Source: Pseudomonadota bacterium (GTDB lineage: Bacteria > Pseudomonadota > Alphaproteobacteria > Rhizobiales > Rhizobiaceae). From it: 21,716 bases of DNA. How positions within the stretch are numbered: the stretch's first letter is position 1; each line of letters opens with the position of its first letter. The notes beneath the pieces were generated by a model. It worked only from the letters and a program-made list of their open reading frames with translations, did no database searches and was not told the origin of the DNA. Position numbers and translations under genes: made by a program. The stretch spans positions 1 to 21,716 of the forward strand of contig JAEWOP010000256.1 of assembly GCA_023399635.1 (NCBI GenBank). The letters run 5' to 3'. Shown piece after piece: positions 6,973-14,570 of this stretch.

Positions 6973-8187
6973 TCACTCTCCCGCCGCCTGAAGTGGCGCG
7001 CGCTGGGCGATGATATCCTGATCCACGAGAGAAAACGCAAGCCCAAGATGGCCTTCGAAGACCAGCAAAGGCTCGTCGGCGGCAACTTCCAGCCGCGGCA
7101 TGCCGAACAGCTTCACGACATGCGTCTGCGCCAACCCCTCCTCCAGACCCTGCCGCAGCAGGTCATAGTAACGCATGCCAGGACCGGTGACGAAGATGGG
7201 CATATGGCCGTGAAGACTGAGCAGCCGCGACAGGCCGTTGCCAAGGGCAACGCCCGCCTGGCGGAAGGCAAAGCCCGCCATGCGCTGTCCCTGCCGTGCC
7301 TGGCCGGCGATCTTGTCGACCTCGGCAAGCGGCACGATCTTCGCCGGAATGGTGTCCAGCGGCACTTCGAAGGCTGCCCGTAGCACGGCGTAGAACCCTG
7401 CATAGGCTTCAATGCAGCCGCGCCCGCCGCAGCGGCAAAGTGCGCCGCCCGGAATGTTGAGCATATGACCGAAGTTGGGCGCCGAGAACTCCGCCTCTCC
7501 GTCCGGCCTCACCCGTGCAATGCCAAGTCCGATGCTATGGCCGAGAGAAACGGCAGCAAGTGCCGTTACCGCCGCGTCCTGCCGCTGCTGCAGCGCCTGG
7601 GCGACGAGCAATGTCTCATTGTTGAGAATCGCTCGCGCGATCCATCCCTCCCCCAAGACGGCGCGGAAATCCACCTCCTGCGTGCCCAGCATCGGCGACC
7701 ATACAAGCCGCGGTTCGTCCTCGCTCACGAGCCCCTTGCTGCTGAAGGAGACCAACAAGACCTGCTCCCGGCCGATGTTGGAACGGGCCACCACTCGCTC
7801 AAGTGCATCACGAATACGTGCCGAGAATCCCTCGGCTGAGAACTCACGTCGCTCCTCCGCAAACCGGTCAAGCAGCGTTCCTGCGTAGTCGACCAACGAA
7901 TACTGGATCGAGTCGGAGGACACGATCACCACGATCAGATATCCGCAATCGCGACGCTGCGCGAAGAGAACGCGCGGCCTACCGCGACCAGCCGTCGGCC
8001 GATGCTCGATCTTCTCGATGATCGCGAGCCGCTCAAGCTCGGATGTGATGGCCGAGATCGTTGCCGACGATAGTCTAGTGGCTTCGGAAAGTTCGGTGTG
8101 AGACAAGCGTCCGTGGCGTCGCAAGACGGAAAGAACCAGTGCGCTGTTCTGCTGCCGGACCAGCTCGGTGCTCGACTTGGCCAGCAT
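6973..8187 (-). CDS. ROK-family transcriptional regulator, probably of the xyl operon
   Basis: 404-residue DNA-binding repressor, normal for ROK regulators. Residues about 14-66 form a winged helix-turn-helix (LSHTELSEATRLSSATISAITSELERL). The rest is a sugar-kinase-like fold with the ROK zinc motif: His241, then CRCGGRGCIE with Cys251, Cys253 and Cys258. The kinase catalytic position reads NNETL (189-193) instead of the Asn-Asp of active ROK kinases, so it should sense sugar without phosphorylating it. ATG at 8187 is preferred because AGGAGG lies 11 nt upstream and the HTH follows; an in-frame ATG at 8280 would add 31 residues next to the operator. It is divergent from xylF with a perfect palindrome between, the usual arrangement for a local repressor. 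Confidence 0.9.
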   Translation of the reverse strand: MLAKSSTELVRQQNSALVLSVLRRHGRLSHTELSEATRLSSATISAITSELERLAIIEKIEHRPTAGRGRPRVLFAQRRDCGYLIVVIVSSDSIQYSLVDYAGTLLDRFAEERREFSAEGFSARIRDALERVVARSNIGREQVLLVSFSSKGLVSEDEPRLVWSPMLGTQEVDFRAVLGEGWIARAILNNETLLVAQALQQRQDAAVTALAAVSLGHSIGLGIARVRPDGEAEFSAPNFGHMLNIPGGALCRCGGRGCIEAYAGFYAVLRAAFEVPLDTIPAKIVPLAEVDKIAGQARQGQRMAGFAFRQAGVALGNGLSRLLSLHGHMPIFVTGPGMRYYDLLRQGLEEGLAQTHVVKLFGMPRLEVAADEPLLVFEGHLGLAFSLVDQDIIAQRAPLQAAGE

Positions 8188-8284
8188 CTGAGCTTGTTCC
8201 TCCTGGTGTCCCTTCCCTCGATAGCCCAGCCGGCAGCAATGCTCAATGCGCCGATTGACTCCGCAAAAAATCTCTGACATCTAA

Positions 8285-8303
8285 TTTCTCGACTGTCGAG
8301 AAA
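8285..8303. promoter_or_regulatory. Perfect 19-bp palindrome, candidate ROK repressor operator
   Basis: TTTCTCGAC-T-GTCGAGAAA: two 9-bp arms mirror exactly around one central base. It lies between the divergent ROK gene (start 8187) and xylF (start 8389), 85 bp upstream of xylF, where it could control both promoters. The size and symmetry suit a dimeric winged-HTH repressor. Binding by the neighbouring ROK protein is inferred from position. No convincing -35/-10 pair could be assigned, though TTGAC at 8317 and TAATCT at 8329 lie just downstream. Confidence 0.7.
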
Positions 8304-8388
8304 AAAGCATTTGGCTTTGACTGGCAGGTAATCTGGCGGGGGGAGAGCACGGAGGCTTTGGCCATCCGCCGTCACTCGGGAGGACATT

Positions 8389-9429
8389 ATGAAATCGATC
8401 GTCAAGCTGATGGCTGGTGCAGCCATCGTCGTTAGCATGCAAACTGCAGCCCTGGCGCAGGAGCTCGTCGTTGGCGTATCCTGGTCCAACTTCCAGGAAG
8501 AGCGTTGGAAGACGGACGAGGCCGCCATCAAGTCGGCATTGGAAGCTGCCGGCGCCAAATACATTTCTGCTGACGCGCAGTCGTCTGCCGCCAAGCAGCT
8601 GACTGACGTTGAATCGCTGATCTCGCAGGGCGCCAACGCGCTGATCGTCCTCGCTCAGGACAGCGACGCGATCGGTCCTGCCATCGAGAAGGCGACGGCT
8701 GAAGGCATTCCGGTTGTCGGCTATGACCGCCTGATCGAAAATCCGGAAGCCTTCTACATCACCTTCGACAACAAGGAAGTTGGCCGCATGCAGGCCCGCG
8801 AAGTGTTCAAGGTCGCACCTGAGGGCAACTACGTCTTCATCAAGGGCTCCTCGTCCGACCCGAACGCAGACTTCCTGTTCTCGGGCCAGTTGGAAGTCCT
8901 CAAGGAAGCCATGGACGCGGGCAAGATCAAGAATGTCGGCGAAGCCTACACTGATGGCTGGAAGCCGGAAAATGCCCAGAAGAACATGGAGCAGTTCCTG
9001 ACCGCCAACAACAACGAGGTCGACGCAGTTGTTGCCTCCAACGACGGCACGGCCGGTGGCGCGATTGCAGCGCTCGACGCACAGGGTCTCGCCGGGTCCG
9101 TTCCTGTTTCCGGACAGGATGCCGACAAGGCAGCGCTGAACCGCGTTGCCCTTGGCACGCAGACCGTGTCGGTCTGGAAGGACAGCCGCGAACTTGGCAA
9201 GAACGCCGCCGAGATTGCGCTCGCCCTTGCAGGCGGCAAGACCATGGACGAAATCCCGAACGTTCAGACCTTCACCGGTGGTCCGAAGGGTGCCGAGATG
9301 AAGTCTGTCTTCCTTGCTCCGCTGCCCGTCACCAAGGACAACCTTAATGTTGTCATCGATGCCGGCTGGATCAGCAAGGAAGAAGCCTGCCAGGGCGTGA
9401 AGGCCGGCTCGACCCCTGCCTGCGACTAA
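8389..9429 (+). CDS. xylF: Xylose ABC transporter, periplasmic binding protein
   Basis: Periplasmic sugar-binding protein delivering xylose to the XylHG importer. 346 residues with a cleavable signal peptide (MKSIVKLMAGAAIVVSMQ... ending ALAQE, about residues 1-24). The mature part is a type I periplasmic sugar-binding fold: VVGVSWSNFQEERWKTDE at the start, VVGYDRLI and DADKAALNRV, and a C-terminal Cys pair (CQGVKAGSTPACD). WSNFQEERW-type and SNDGTAGGAIAAL motifs are those of XylF. The ribosome-binding site GGGAGG sits 5 nt before the ATG. It is the first gene of xylFHG. A strong hairpin follows, which should let it be made in excess over the membrane genes. Substrate is assigned by family resemblance; another pentose is possible. 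Confidence 0.92.
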   Translation: MKSIVKLMAGAAIVVSMQTAALAQELVVGVSWSNFQEERWKTDEAAIKSALEAAGAKYISADAQSSAAKQLTDVESLISQGANALIVLAQDSDAIGPAIEKATAEGIPVVGYDRLIENPEAFYITFDNKEVGRMQAREVFKVAPEGNYVFIKGSSSDPNADFLFSGQLEVLKEAMDAGKIKNVGEAYTDGWKPENAQKNMEQFLTANNNEVDAVVASNDGTAGGAIAALDAQGLAGSVPVSGQDADKAALNRVALGTQTVSVWKDSRELGKNAAEIALALAGGKTMDEIPNVQTFTGGPKGAEMKSVFLAPLPVTKDNLNVVIDAGWISKEEACQGVKAGSTPACD

Positions 9430-9450
9430 GCATGCGTGCAGCATAGAACT

Positions 9451-9490
9451 CCCGACGCCACACGCGTCTGCGTCCGTGGCGTCGGGTTTC
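9451..9490 (+). terminator. Hairpin after xylF, probable partial terminator or mRNA-stabilising structure
   Basis: 11-bp perfect stem (9451-9461 with 9476-9486) whose loop contains a further 4-bp stem (9462-9465 with 9470-9473), then TTTC. It lies 21 bp after the xylF stop and about 110 bp before xylH. In binding-protein-dependent importers, a structure at this place typically raises the ratio of binding protein to permease. Confidence 0.65.
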
Positions 9491-9501
9491 TTCATGAAAA
9501 G

Positions 9502-9520
9502 GCAGTTGACCAACAACTGC
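9502..9520. repeat. Second inverted repeat in the xylF-xylH gap
   Basis: GCAGTTG (9502-9508) and CAACTGC (9514-9520) are exact inverted copies around ACCAA. There is no T tract, so it is not a terminator by itself. It could extend the RNA structure of the preceding hairpin or be a protein site. Its role is unknown. Confidence 0.5.
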
Positions 9521-9600
9521 TCTGAGGCCGGCGCGACAAGAGATTCGATCCGACAATTCAGTTTCGAGCAACGCGCCCCAAACTGTGGGGAACGGCAGGA

Positions 9601-10914
9601 ATGGCCGATACGATGCAAACAATCACACCCGGCGGCTCCCGACAGTCGGAGGCCAACATGGTGACACGGTTCTTCCGTGCAACCGAGATCGACACCCGAC
9701 TGCTCGGCATGGTCGGCGCCCTGCTGATCATCTGGGTGGGCTTCCACTTCTTGACCGGCGGCCTGTTCCTGACGCCCCGCAATCTCTGGAACCTGACGGT
9801 CCAGACCTCCTCGGTCGCAGTCATGGCAACCGGCATGGTGTTGGTGATCGTCACCCGCAATATCGACCTCTCGGTCGGATCCATCCTCGGCTTCACCGGC
9901 ATGATCATGGGCGTGATGCAGGCGCAGATCCTGCCTCAACTGCTCGGCTTCGATCATCCGGCGCTTTGGGTTCTGGCGCTGGCTTCCGGACTTCTGGTAG
10001 GCGCGTCGATCGGCGCCCTGCACGGCGTGATCATCGCCTTTCTCGGCGTTCCGTCCTTCATCGTGACACTGGGCGGACTGCTCGTGTGGCGCGGCGCGAC
10101 CTGGTTCGTCACCAGCGGCCAGACCGTGGCCCCAATGAACGCCACCTTCCGCCTGATGGGTGGCGGCACCGATGGCTCGATCGGCGCCACCTGGAGCTGG
10201 GTCGTCGGGCTCGTCGCCTGCCTCGCCATCATTGGCGCTATCGTCAATGCTCGTCGCCAGCGCAAACGCTTTGCCTTCCCGCGCAAGCCGGTCTGGGCGG
10301 AATATGTGATCGGCGCGATCGGCTGCCTCACCGTGGTGGGCGTAGTTCTGGTCGCCAACAGCTATTACTGGCCAATCGCGATCGCCCGTCGCTATGCCGA
10401 AGCAAGCAACATCGCCTGGCCGGATGGAGGCCTGCTGATCTCGCACGGGATCGCTGTTCCGGTGCTCATCGCCATTGCGGTCGGCATCATCATGAGCTTC
10501 ATCGCCACTCGGCTACGGTTCGGGCGCTATGTCTTCGCCATTGGCGGCAATCCGGAAGCGGCGGAACTTGCCGGCATCAAGACCCGCTGGGTTACGGTTC
10601 GCATCTTCGCGCTGATGGGAACGCTGTGTGCAATCGCCGCCGCCATTTCCACAGCCCGCCTCAACGCCGCCACCAACGCACAAGGTGAGCTCGACGAGCT
10701 TTACACCATCGCCGCGGCGGTCATCGGCGGCACCTCCCTTGCAGGGGGCGTCGGAACGGTTGCCGGCGCCATGCTGGGCGCACTCGTCATGCAGTCGCTG
10801 CAGTCGGGCATGGTGTTGCTCGGAATCGACACGCCGCTTCAGCGCATCGTGGTGGGAGCGGTTCTCGTGCTGGCCGTATGGCTGGACACCGTCTACCGCG
10901 CCAGAGCCAAGTAA
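9601..10914 (+). CDS. xylH: Xylose ABC transporter, permease
   Basis: Inner-membrane permease of the xylose importer, 437 residues, the long form normal for XylH. It has about ten hydrophobic segments. The family signature GMVLVIVTRNIDLSVGSILGFTGMI lies near residues 80-105, and the coupling region FAIGGNPEAAELAGIKT near 310-325 faces the ATPase. The central insert with an Arg/Lys-rich cytoplasmic stretch (NARRQRKRFAFPRK) separates the two halves. ATG at 9601 has AGGA just upstream; a second ATG at 9658 would remove only hydrophilic residues. It is 171 bp after xylF and 26 bp before xylG. Confidence 0.92.
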   Translation: MADTMQTITPGGSRQSEANMVTRFFRATEIDTRLLGMVGALLIIWVGFHFLTGGLFLTPRNLWNLTVQTSSVAVMATGMVLVIVTRNIDLSVGSILGFTGMIMGVMQAQILPQLLGFDHPALWVLALASGLLVGASIGALHGVIIAFLGVPSFIVTLGGLLVWRGATWFVTSGQTVAPMNATFRLMGGGTDGSIGATWSWVVGLVACLAIIGAIVNARRQRKRFAFPRKPVWAEYVIGAIGCLTVVGVVLVANSYYWPIAIARRYAEASNIAWPDGGLLISHGIAVPVLIAIAVGIIMSFIATRLRFGRYVFAIGGNPEAAELAGIKTRWVTVRIFALMGTLCAIAAAISTARLNAATNAQGELDELYTIAAAVIGGTSLAGGVGTVAGAMLGALVMQSLQSGMVLLGIDTPLQRIVVGAVLVLAVWLDTVYRARAK

Positions 10915-10940
10915 TTGGCAAAGTAACAGGAGTTTTCATC

Positions 10941-11726
10941 GTGACGGACCATCATACTCCGCTCGTGGAAATGAGAAACATTTCCATCTCCTTCGGCGGC
11001 ATCCACGCCGTGGAGAACGCCAGCATCGACCTCTACCCGGGCGAAGTCGTCGCCCTGCTCGGCCACAACGGCGCTGGCAAGTCGACGCTGATCAAGATCC
11101 TGTCGGGCGCCTATCGCCGGGACGCGGGCGAAATCTTCATCAATGGCGAGCAGGCCGACATCAAGAACCCGCGCGATGCCAAGCACTACGGCATCGAGAC
11201 GATCTACCAGACGCTGGCCGTGGCCGATAATGTTGACGCAGCCGCCAACCTTTATCTCGGGCGCGAGTTGCAGACGCCTTGGGGCACGCTGGACGATGTT
11301 GCGATGGAGGCCAATGCCCGTAAGGTCATGGGTCGCCTCAACCCCAACTTCAAGCGTTTCAAGGAGCCCGTGAAGGCGCTTTCTGGCGGTCAGCGGCAGT
11401 CGGTGGCGATCGCCCGGGCCATCCTCTTCGACGCGCGCATCCTGATCATGGACGAGCCGACGGCAGCGCTCGGCCCCCAGGAAACGTCGCAGGTGGGCGA
11501 TCTGATCAAGCAGTTGAAGCAGGACGGCATCGGCATCTTCCTGATCAGCCACGACATCCACGATGTCTTCGACCTGGCCGACCGCGTCTTCGTCATGAAG
11601 AACGGTCAGGTGGTCGGGCACGCCCGCACTACGGACGTGACCAAGGATGAGGTGCTGGGCATGATCATTCTCGGCAAATGCCCGCCTGGTGCAACGCCCG
11701 GGCCCGGCGCGATGATGATGGCGTGA
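10941..11726 (+). CDS. xylG: Xylose-type ABC transporter, single-domain ATP-binding protein
   Basis: Cytoplasmic ATPase powering the XylFH importer. 261 residues with one complete ABC module: Walker A GHNGAGKST at about residues 46-54, Q-loop in IYQTLAV, signature LSGGQRQ, Walker B ILIMDEP and H-loop LISHDIHDV. Enteric XylG is about twice as long with two ABC modules; rhizobial sugar ATPases such as FrcA are single-module, as here, so this one should act as a homodimer. I chose the GTG at 10941 because CAGGAG lies about 9 nt upstream; an in-frame ATG at 10878 overlaps xylH by 37 bp. It closes the operon before a strong terminator. Confidence 0.92.
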   Translation: MTDHHTPLVEMRNISISFGGIHAVENASIDLYPGEVVALLGHNGAGKSTLIKILSGAYRRDAGEIFINGEQADIKNPRDAKHYGIETIYQTLAVADNVDAAANLYLGRELQTPWGTLDDVAMEANARKVMGRLNPNFKRFKEPVKALSGGQRQSVAIARAILFDARILIMDEPTAALGPQETSQVGDLIKQLKQDGIGIFLISHDIHDVFDLADRVFVMKNGQVVGHARTTDVTKDEVLGMIILGKCPPGATPGPGAMMMA

Positions 11727-11733
11727 CGCATCC

Positions 11734-11763
11734 AGAGAGGGCCAGCAGGCCCTCTCTTCTTTT
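11734..11763 (+). terminator. Rho-independent terminator of xylFHG
   Basis: Perfect 10-bp stem (11734-11743 with 11748-11757) around AGCA, followed by TCTTTT. It begins 8 bp after the xylG stop and closes the operon. Confidence 0.9.
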
Positions 11764-11779
11764 CACGAGCTTCCCTCCC

Positions 11780-12117
11780 TCACCACGCGTTCGCGCTGCC
11801 ATCATAGGCAAAGAACCCCGCTCGGCGCGGGCTCCAACTGGTCAAGGACATCGAGCATGCGTGCGGCGGACTGCTGCGGGGACACGCGACTCTGCCGGGC
11901 GCCAAAGGCCTTAGACAGCGATATCGTAACCGTTTCCGGAGAAAGGACGATGACAACCGCTTGGGGAGTGCGTGCCCCCGATGGCCACTGTCCAGCGACT
12001 CTGGTGAGCGCTGCCTTCACCGATCAAGGATACGCTACGCAGAGATCGCTAATTTCCCACGGCTGCCGAATTTCCCGCCCACGCAGGCCAACAGGCATTG
12101 AAGCCGAAGACATCCTG
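11780..12117 (-). pseudogene. Decayed C-terminal half of a short-chain dehydrogenase/reductase
   Basis: Relic of an SDR oxidoreductase (C-factor-like NAD(P) enzyme). Reading leftwards on the minus strand, three frames give successive parts of one known protein pattern. VFGFNACWPA (about 12111-12082) matches the NAxGPA block. NSAAVGN then ISD (about 12072-12045) matches the LSARVGSISDN block with a frame change. AYP, an in-frame TGA (12026-12024), then SVKAAL match YRASKAAL. VVIVLSPETV, LSKAF, SPQQSAARMLDVLDQL and PSG follow, and after a one-base shift in a GGGG run FFAYDGSANAW ends at 11780. The N-terminal Rossmann half is missing. The frame from 12020 to 11802 alone would give 72 residues but has no ribosome-binding site. 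Homology is by eye; the multiple lesions in family order make the call firm. Confidence 0.75.
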
Positions 12118-12164
12118 GGTTAAGTAGCTGCCATCGGAGCGGCGAGTCATCTCGCCATCGGTTC

Positions 12165-12241
12165 GCACCCGTAGCTCAGCTGGATAGAGTGTTGGATTCC
12201 GATTCCAAAGGTCACAGGTTCGAATCCTGTCGGGTGCGCCA
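12165..12241 (+). tRNA. tRNA-Arg (anticodon CCG)
   Basis: Complete 77-nt cloverleaf with encoded CCA. Acceptor stem GCACCCG/CGGGTGC, D-stem GCTC/GAGT, anticodon stem TTGGA/TCCAA with loop TTCCGAT giving anticodon CCG (reads CGG), variable AGGTC, T-stem ACAGG/CCTGT with loop TTCGAAT, discriminator G, CCA at 12239-12241. Every stem pairs; only one G-T pair is needed in the D-stem. tRNA-Arg genes are common integration targets, but no integrase or repeated 3' end is seen in the window. Confidence 0.97.
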
Positions 12242-12359
12242 TCCATTCACGGTCCGTTCTGGACACACATGATTTTCTGACACCCACCGCGACGAGGTTA
12301 GCCGCCTGAGGACGCGCGTCGATACGTTCAGACCCCTCGGCATCACTGTCGATGGACAG

Positions 12360-12389
12360 CATCGTAAGGGCATCGGTGCCTTAACGATG
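12360..12389. other. Stem-loop in the gap between tRNA-Arg and the GGDEF-EAL gene
   Basis: CATCGT/ACGATG plus AAGG/CCTT plus CA/TG form a 12-bp stem with two single-base bulges and a TCGG loop. It lies 31 bp beyond the minus-strand stop of the GGDEF-EAL gene. No T tract follows on either strand, so a classical terminator is not supported; it may protect the 3' end of that mRNA. The rest of 12242-12419 shows nothing. Confidence 0.4.
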
Positions 12390-12419
12390 TGAACGTGAAC
12401 GACGTGCCTGCCTCCCGCC

Positions 12420-14384
12420 TCAGGCGGTCCTGCGCCTTCTTGCCTGGTTGGCGAGATAATCCGAAATCGCCGCCTCGGGCATTGGTTTGGCAAACAGGTA
12501 GCCTTGGTAGCCGTCGCAGCCGGCTGTGGCGAGGAATTCCAGCTGGGCCTCGGTTTCGACACCTTCGACAATGCACTGCAAACCGAGGTTCTGGCACATG
12601 GCCGAGATGGTCCGCATGATGTGACGCGCGTTCGCGTCCTTCTCCAGATCAAGGATGAAGGAGCGGTCCACCTTGATCCTGTTGATCGGCAGGCGTCGCA
12701 TATAGCTGAGACTGGAGTAGCCCGTTCCGAAATCGTCGAGCGCCACCGCCGCGCCCTTCGCGCGAAGCAGTGTCAGTGCCTCCACCGCCCGCGCGAAATC
12801 CTGCATGATCGCCGACTCGGTGATTTCAAACATCAGGCGCTGGGGCGAAATCCCGCAGGTCTCGATTTCGCGCAGGATCGTTTCCATGGTGTCCTGGCTG
12901 CAGACGTCGAAGGCTGACAGGTTGAATGAAAGCCGCAGTTCCTCCGGCCAGCTCTTTGCCGCACGCAGCGCGCTGCGAAACAGGGGTACGGTGATCTTGC
13001 CGATGATGCCCGCCTGCTCCGCTGCTCGGATGAAGACGTCCGGGCGCACCTCGCCAAGCACCGGATCGCACCACCGCGCCAATGCCTCGAAACCCAGCGG
13101 ACGACCCTCTGGATCCACGATCGGCTGGTATTCCAGATAGAACGCATCCTCGATCTCCACCGCGCGCAACCGCTGCGCGACGACCGCCGCCTTTTTTATC
13201 TCGGCCTCGTGGATATCGGAGAAGATTGCCACGGTGCCCTTGTGGTGCGTTTTGGAATAATAGAGGGCAAAATCCGCCTTCTCGAACAGCTCTTGGCCGG
13301 TCGACGCGACGCCTGGGAAGCAGGCTATGCCGCAAGTCGCCGAGATCGTCACGCTGCCCTGGCCAAAGACGAAGGGCGGCGCGAGGGCATCCAAGGCCCG
13401 GCTGCAGAGCGCCTCCAAGGCGGCATCGGATCCGCCATGCGGCAGGATCAGCGCAAATTCGTCGCCGCCAAGGCGTGCTACCAGAGTTTCCGCGGGCAGA
13501 TTGGCGACCAGGCGCGAGCCGACTTCCCGAAGCAGCTGGTCGCCGACGCCGTGACCAAAGATGTCGTTGACCGGCTTGAAGCCATCAAGATCAAGGACGC
13601 CGATGGCGAAAGGCTGCGGCACCTTCCCCTGACGATAATCGGCCATGCGACGATCGAGATGGTCAAAGAAGCAGCGACGATTGGCAAGCCCCGTCAGGCT
13701 GTCCTGCTGGGCAAGAAGGCTCACCTCCTTGTTCAGCGACTCCAGCTCGATGCGCTGGCGATCGAGCTGGACCTGTTTTTCGATGCGCTGACGAAAATCC
13801 GAGTGGGATCGCTGCATGACGATGATCATGCCGCCGATGGCAAACACCATGTTGATTGCGATCGCCTTGAACACCGGGTGGTCCTGCAGGGCCAGGAACA
13901 CCGCGGTCGGGATGACCACAAGGAAGAAAAGGATGGGCGCGACCGGCCGAAGCGGCCGCAGGCATGTCATGACGGTGATGATGGTGATGCCGGTGAAGAA
14001 CGTGTTCTGGACCTTGCTGTAGATGTCGCCGTAGCTGAAGAGCGTCAACGACCAGACCGAGATGGCGACGCCCAGCACCCAGGCGAGCACGAGAACCGTG
14101 TGCAGCGCCTTTTCGATTGCGGCATCTGACGGGACATGGGTGCGCGCGAGCATCATCCGGACGGCGCGAACGAAACAGATGATCACGAACGCGGCTGGGA
14201 TCCAGACGGACAGGACAGCCGGCGCTTTGCCAGCATAGGTCAGTGCCAGCATCACCATGTTGACGATGACGATGGCGTACATCAGCGGAATCTGGCGGGA
14301 CAGCTCAAGGTACTGCGCCCGGCGGAATTCGGGATCGTCGTCCTGCGAACCAAACAATCGTACTATCGCGCGCCTGAACAGCAT
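12420..14384 (-). CDS. Membrane-bound GGDEF-EAL protein (cyclic di-GMP turnover)
   Basis: 654-residue protein that should make and/or break cyclic di-GMP. Six hydrophobic segments lie at about 32-50, 58-77, 94-116, 128-142, 148-166 and 173-191, with almost no periplasmic domain. A helical linker (about 195-228) joins them to a GGDEF domain with intact GGDEF at 306-310. The I-site RxxD is absent (PAET at 297-300), so product inhibition is unlikely. The EAL domain has EAL at 433-435, NLS at 488-490, ITES at 521-524, DDFGTG at 550-555, KVD at 571-573 and EGVE at 607-610, so it looks catalytically complete. ATG at 14384 has GGGAG at good spacing; an in-frame ATG at 14486 adds a poor 34-residue leader. 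It is monocistronic. Which activity dominates is unknown. Confidence 0.93.
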   Translation of the reverse strand: MLFRRAIVRLFGSQDDDPEFRRAQYLELSRQIPLMYAIVIVNMVMLALTYAGKAPAVLSVWIPAAFVIICFVRAVRMMLARTHVPSDAAIEKALHTVLVLAWVLGVAISVWSLTLFSYGDIYSKVQNTFFTGITIITVMTCLRPLRPVAPILFFLVVIPTAVFLALQDHPVFKAIAINMVFAIGGMIIVMQRSHSDFRQRIEKQVQLDRQRIELESLNKEVSLLAQQDSLTGLANRRCFFDHLDRRMADYRQGKVPQPFAIGVLDLDGFKPVNDIFGHGVGDQLLREVGSRLVANLPAETLVARLGGDEFALILPHGGSDAALEALCSRALDALAPPFVFGQGSVTISATCGIACFPGVASTGQELFEKADFALYYSKTHHKGTVAIFSDIHEAEIKKAAVVAQRLRAVEIEDAFYLEYQPIVDPEGRPLGFEALARWCDPVLGEVRPDVFIRAAEQAGIIGKITVPLFRSALRAAKSWPEELRLSFNLSAFDVCSQDTMETILREIETCGISPQRLMFEITESAIMQDFARAVEALTLLRAKGAAVALDDFGTGYSSLSYMRRLPINRIKVDRSFILDLEKDANARHIMRTISAMCQNLGLQCIVEGVETEAQLEFLATAGCDGYQGYLFAKPMPEAAISDYLANQARRRRTA

Positions 14385-14533
14385 CGCAACTCCCTGCGCC
14401 GGAACACGGGAGGCCGGCGCGCTGAACGCAATAACGCGGACCGAACGGCACGGCATGTTGGCAGATTGAACCCTGCCGGCCAACATGCGCAGGAAGACCA
14501 GTCCCCGCTCGTTATTTCAGGTATTTCTTAATA

Positions 14534-14563
14534 AAGAGATTCAGCAAAGGCAATCTCTTGTGG
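14534..14563 (-). terminator. Weak terminator of the receiver gene
   Basis: Eight-base inverted repeat (AAGAGATT at 14534-14541, AATCTCTT at 14552-14559) with a 10-nt loop, 12 bp beyond the receiver gene stop on the minus strand, followed by the AT-rich TATTAAG. The stem is AT-rich and the T tract is short, so this call is tentative. Confidence 0.4.
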
Positions 14564-14570
14564 CTTGCCG

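Noticed and set aside
8281..10446. A 721-codon open frame on the minus strand opposite xylF and xylH
   Set aside because: It covers two well-defined genes and the hairpin between them, shows no known domain, and arises from high GC codon bias on the coding strand.
11857..12123. An 88-codon plus-strand frame between xylG and tRNA-Arg
   Set aside because: Antisense to the SDR relic, which explains the sequence; no ribosome-binding site.
12141..12156. GGCGAG/CTCGCC stem 9 bp upstream of tRNA-Arg
   Set aside because: Short, without T tract; no evidence for terminator or attachment site.
12165..12241. tRNA-Arg as attachment site of an island inside the window
   Set aside because: No integrase, no repeat of the tRNA end and no change in gene style on either side within the window.
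12049..12246. A 65-codon minus-strand frame running through the tRNA
   Set aside because: Its first part is the reverse of tRNA-Arg; its last part is the SDR relic in one of its frames.
13209..14129. A 306-codon plus-strand frame inside the GGDEF-EAL gene
   Set aside because: Highly charged, repetitive composition typical of antisense reading; the GGDEF motif is on the other strand.
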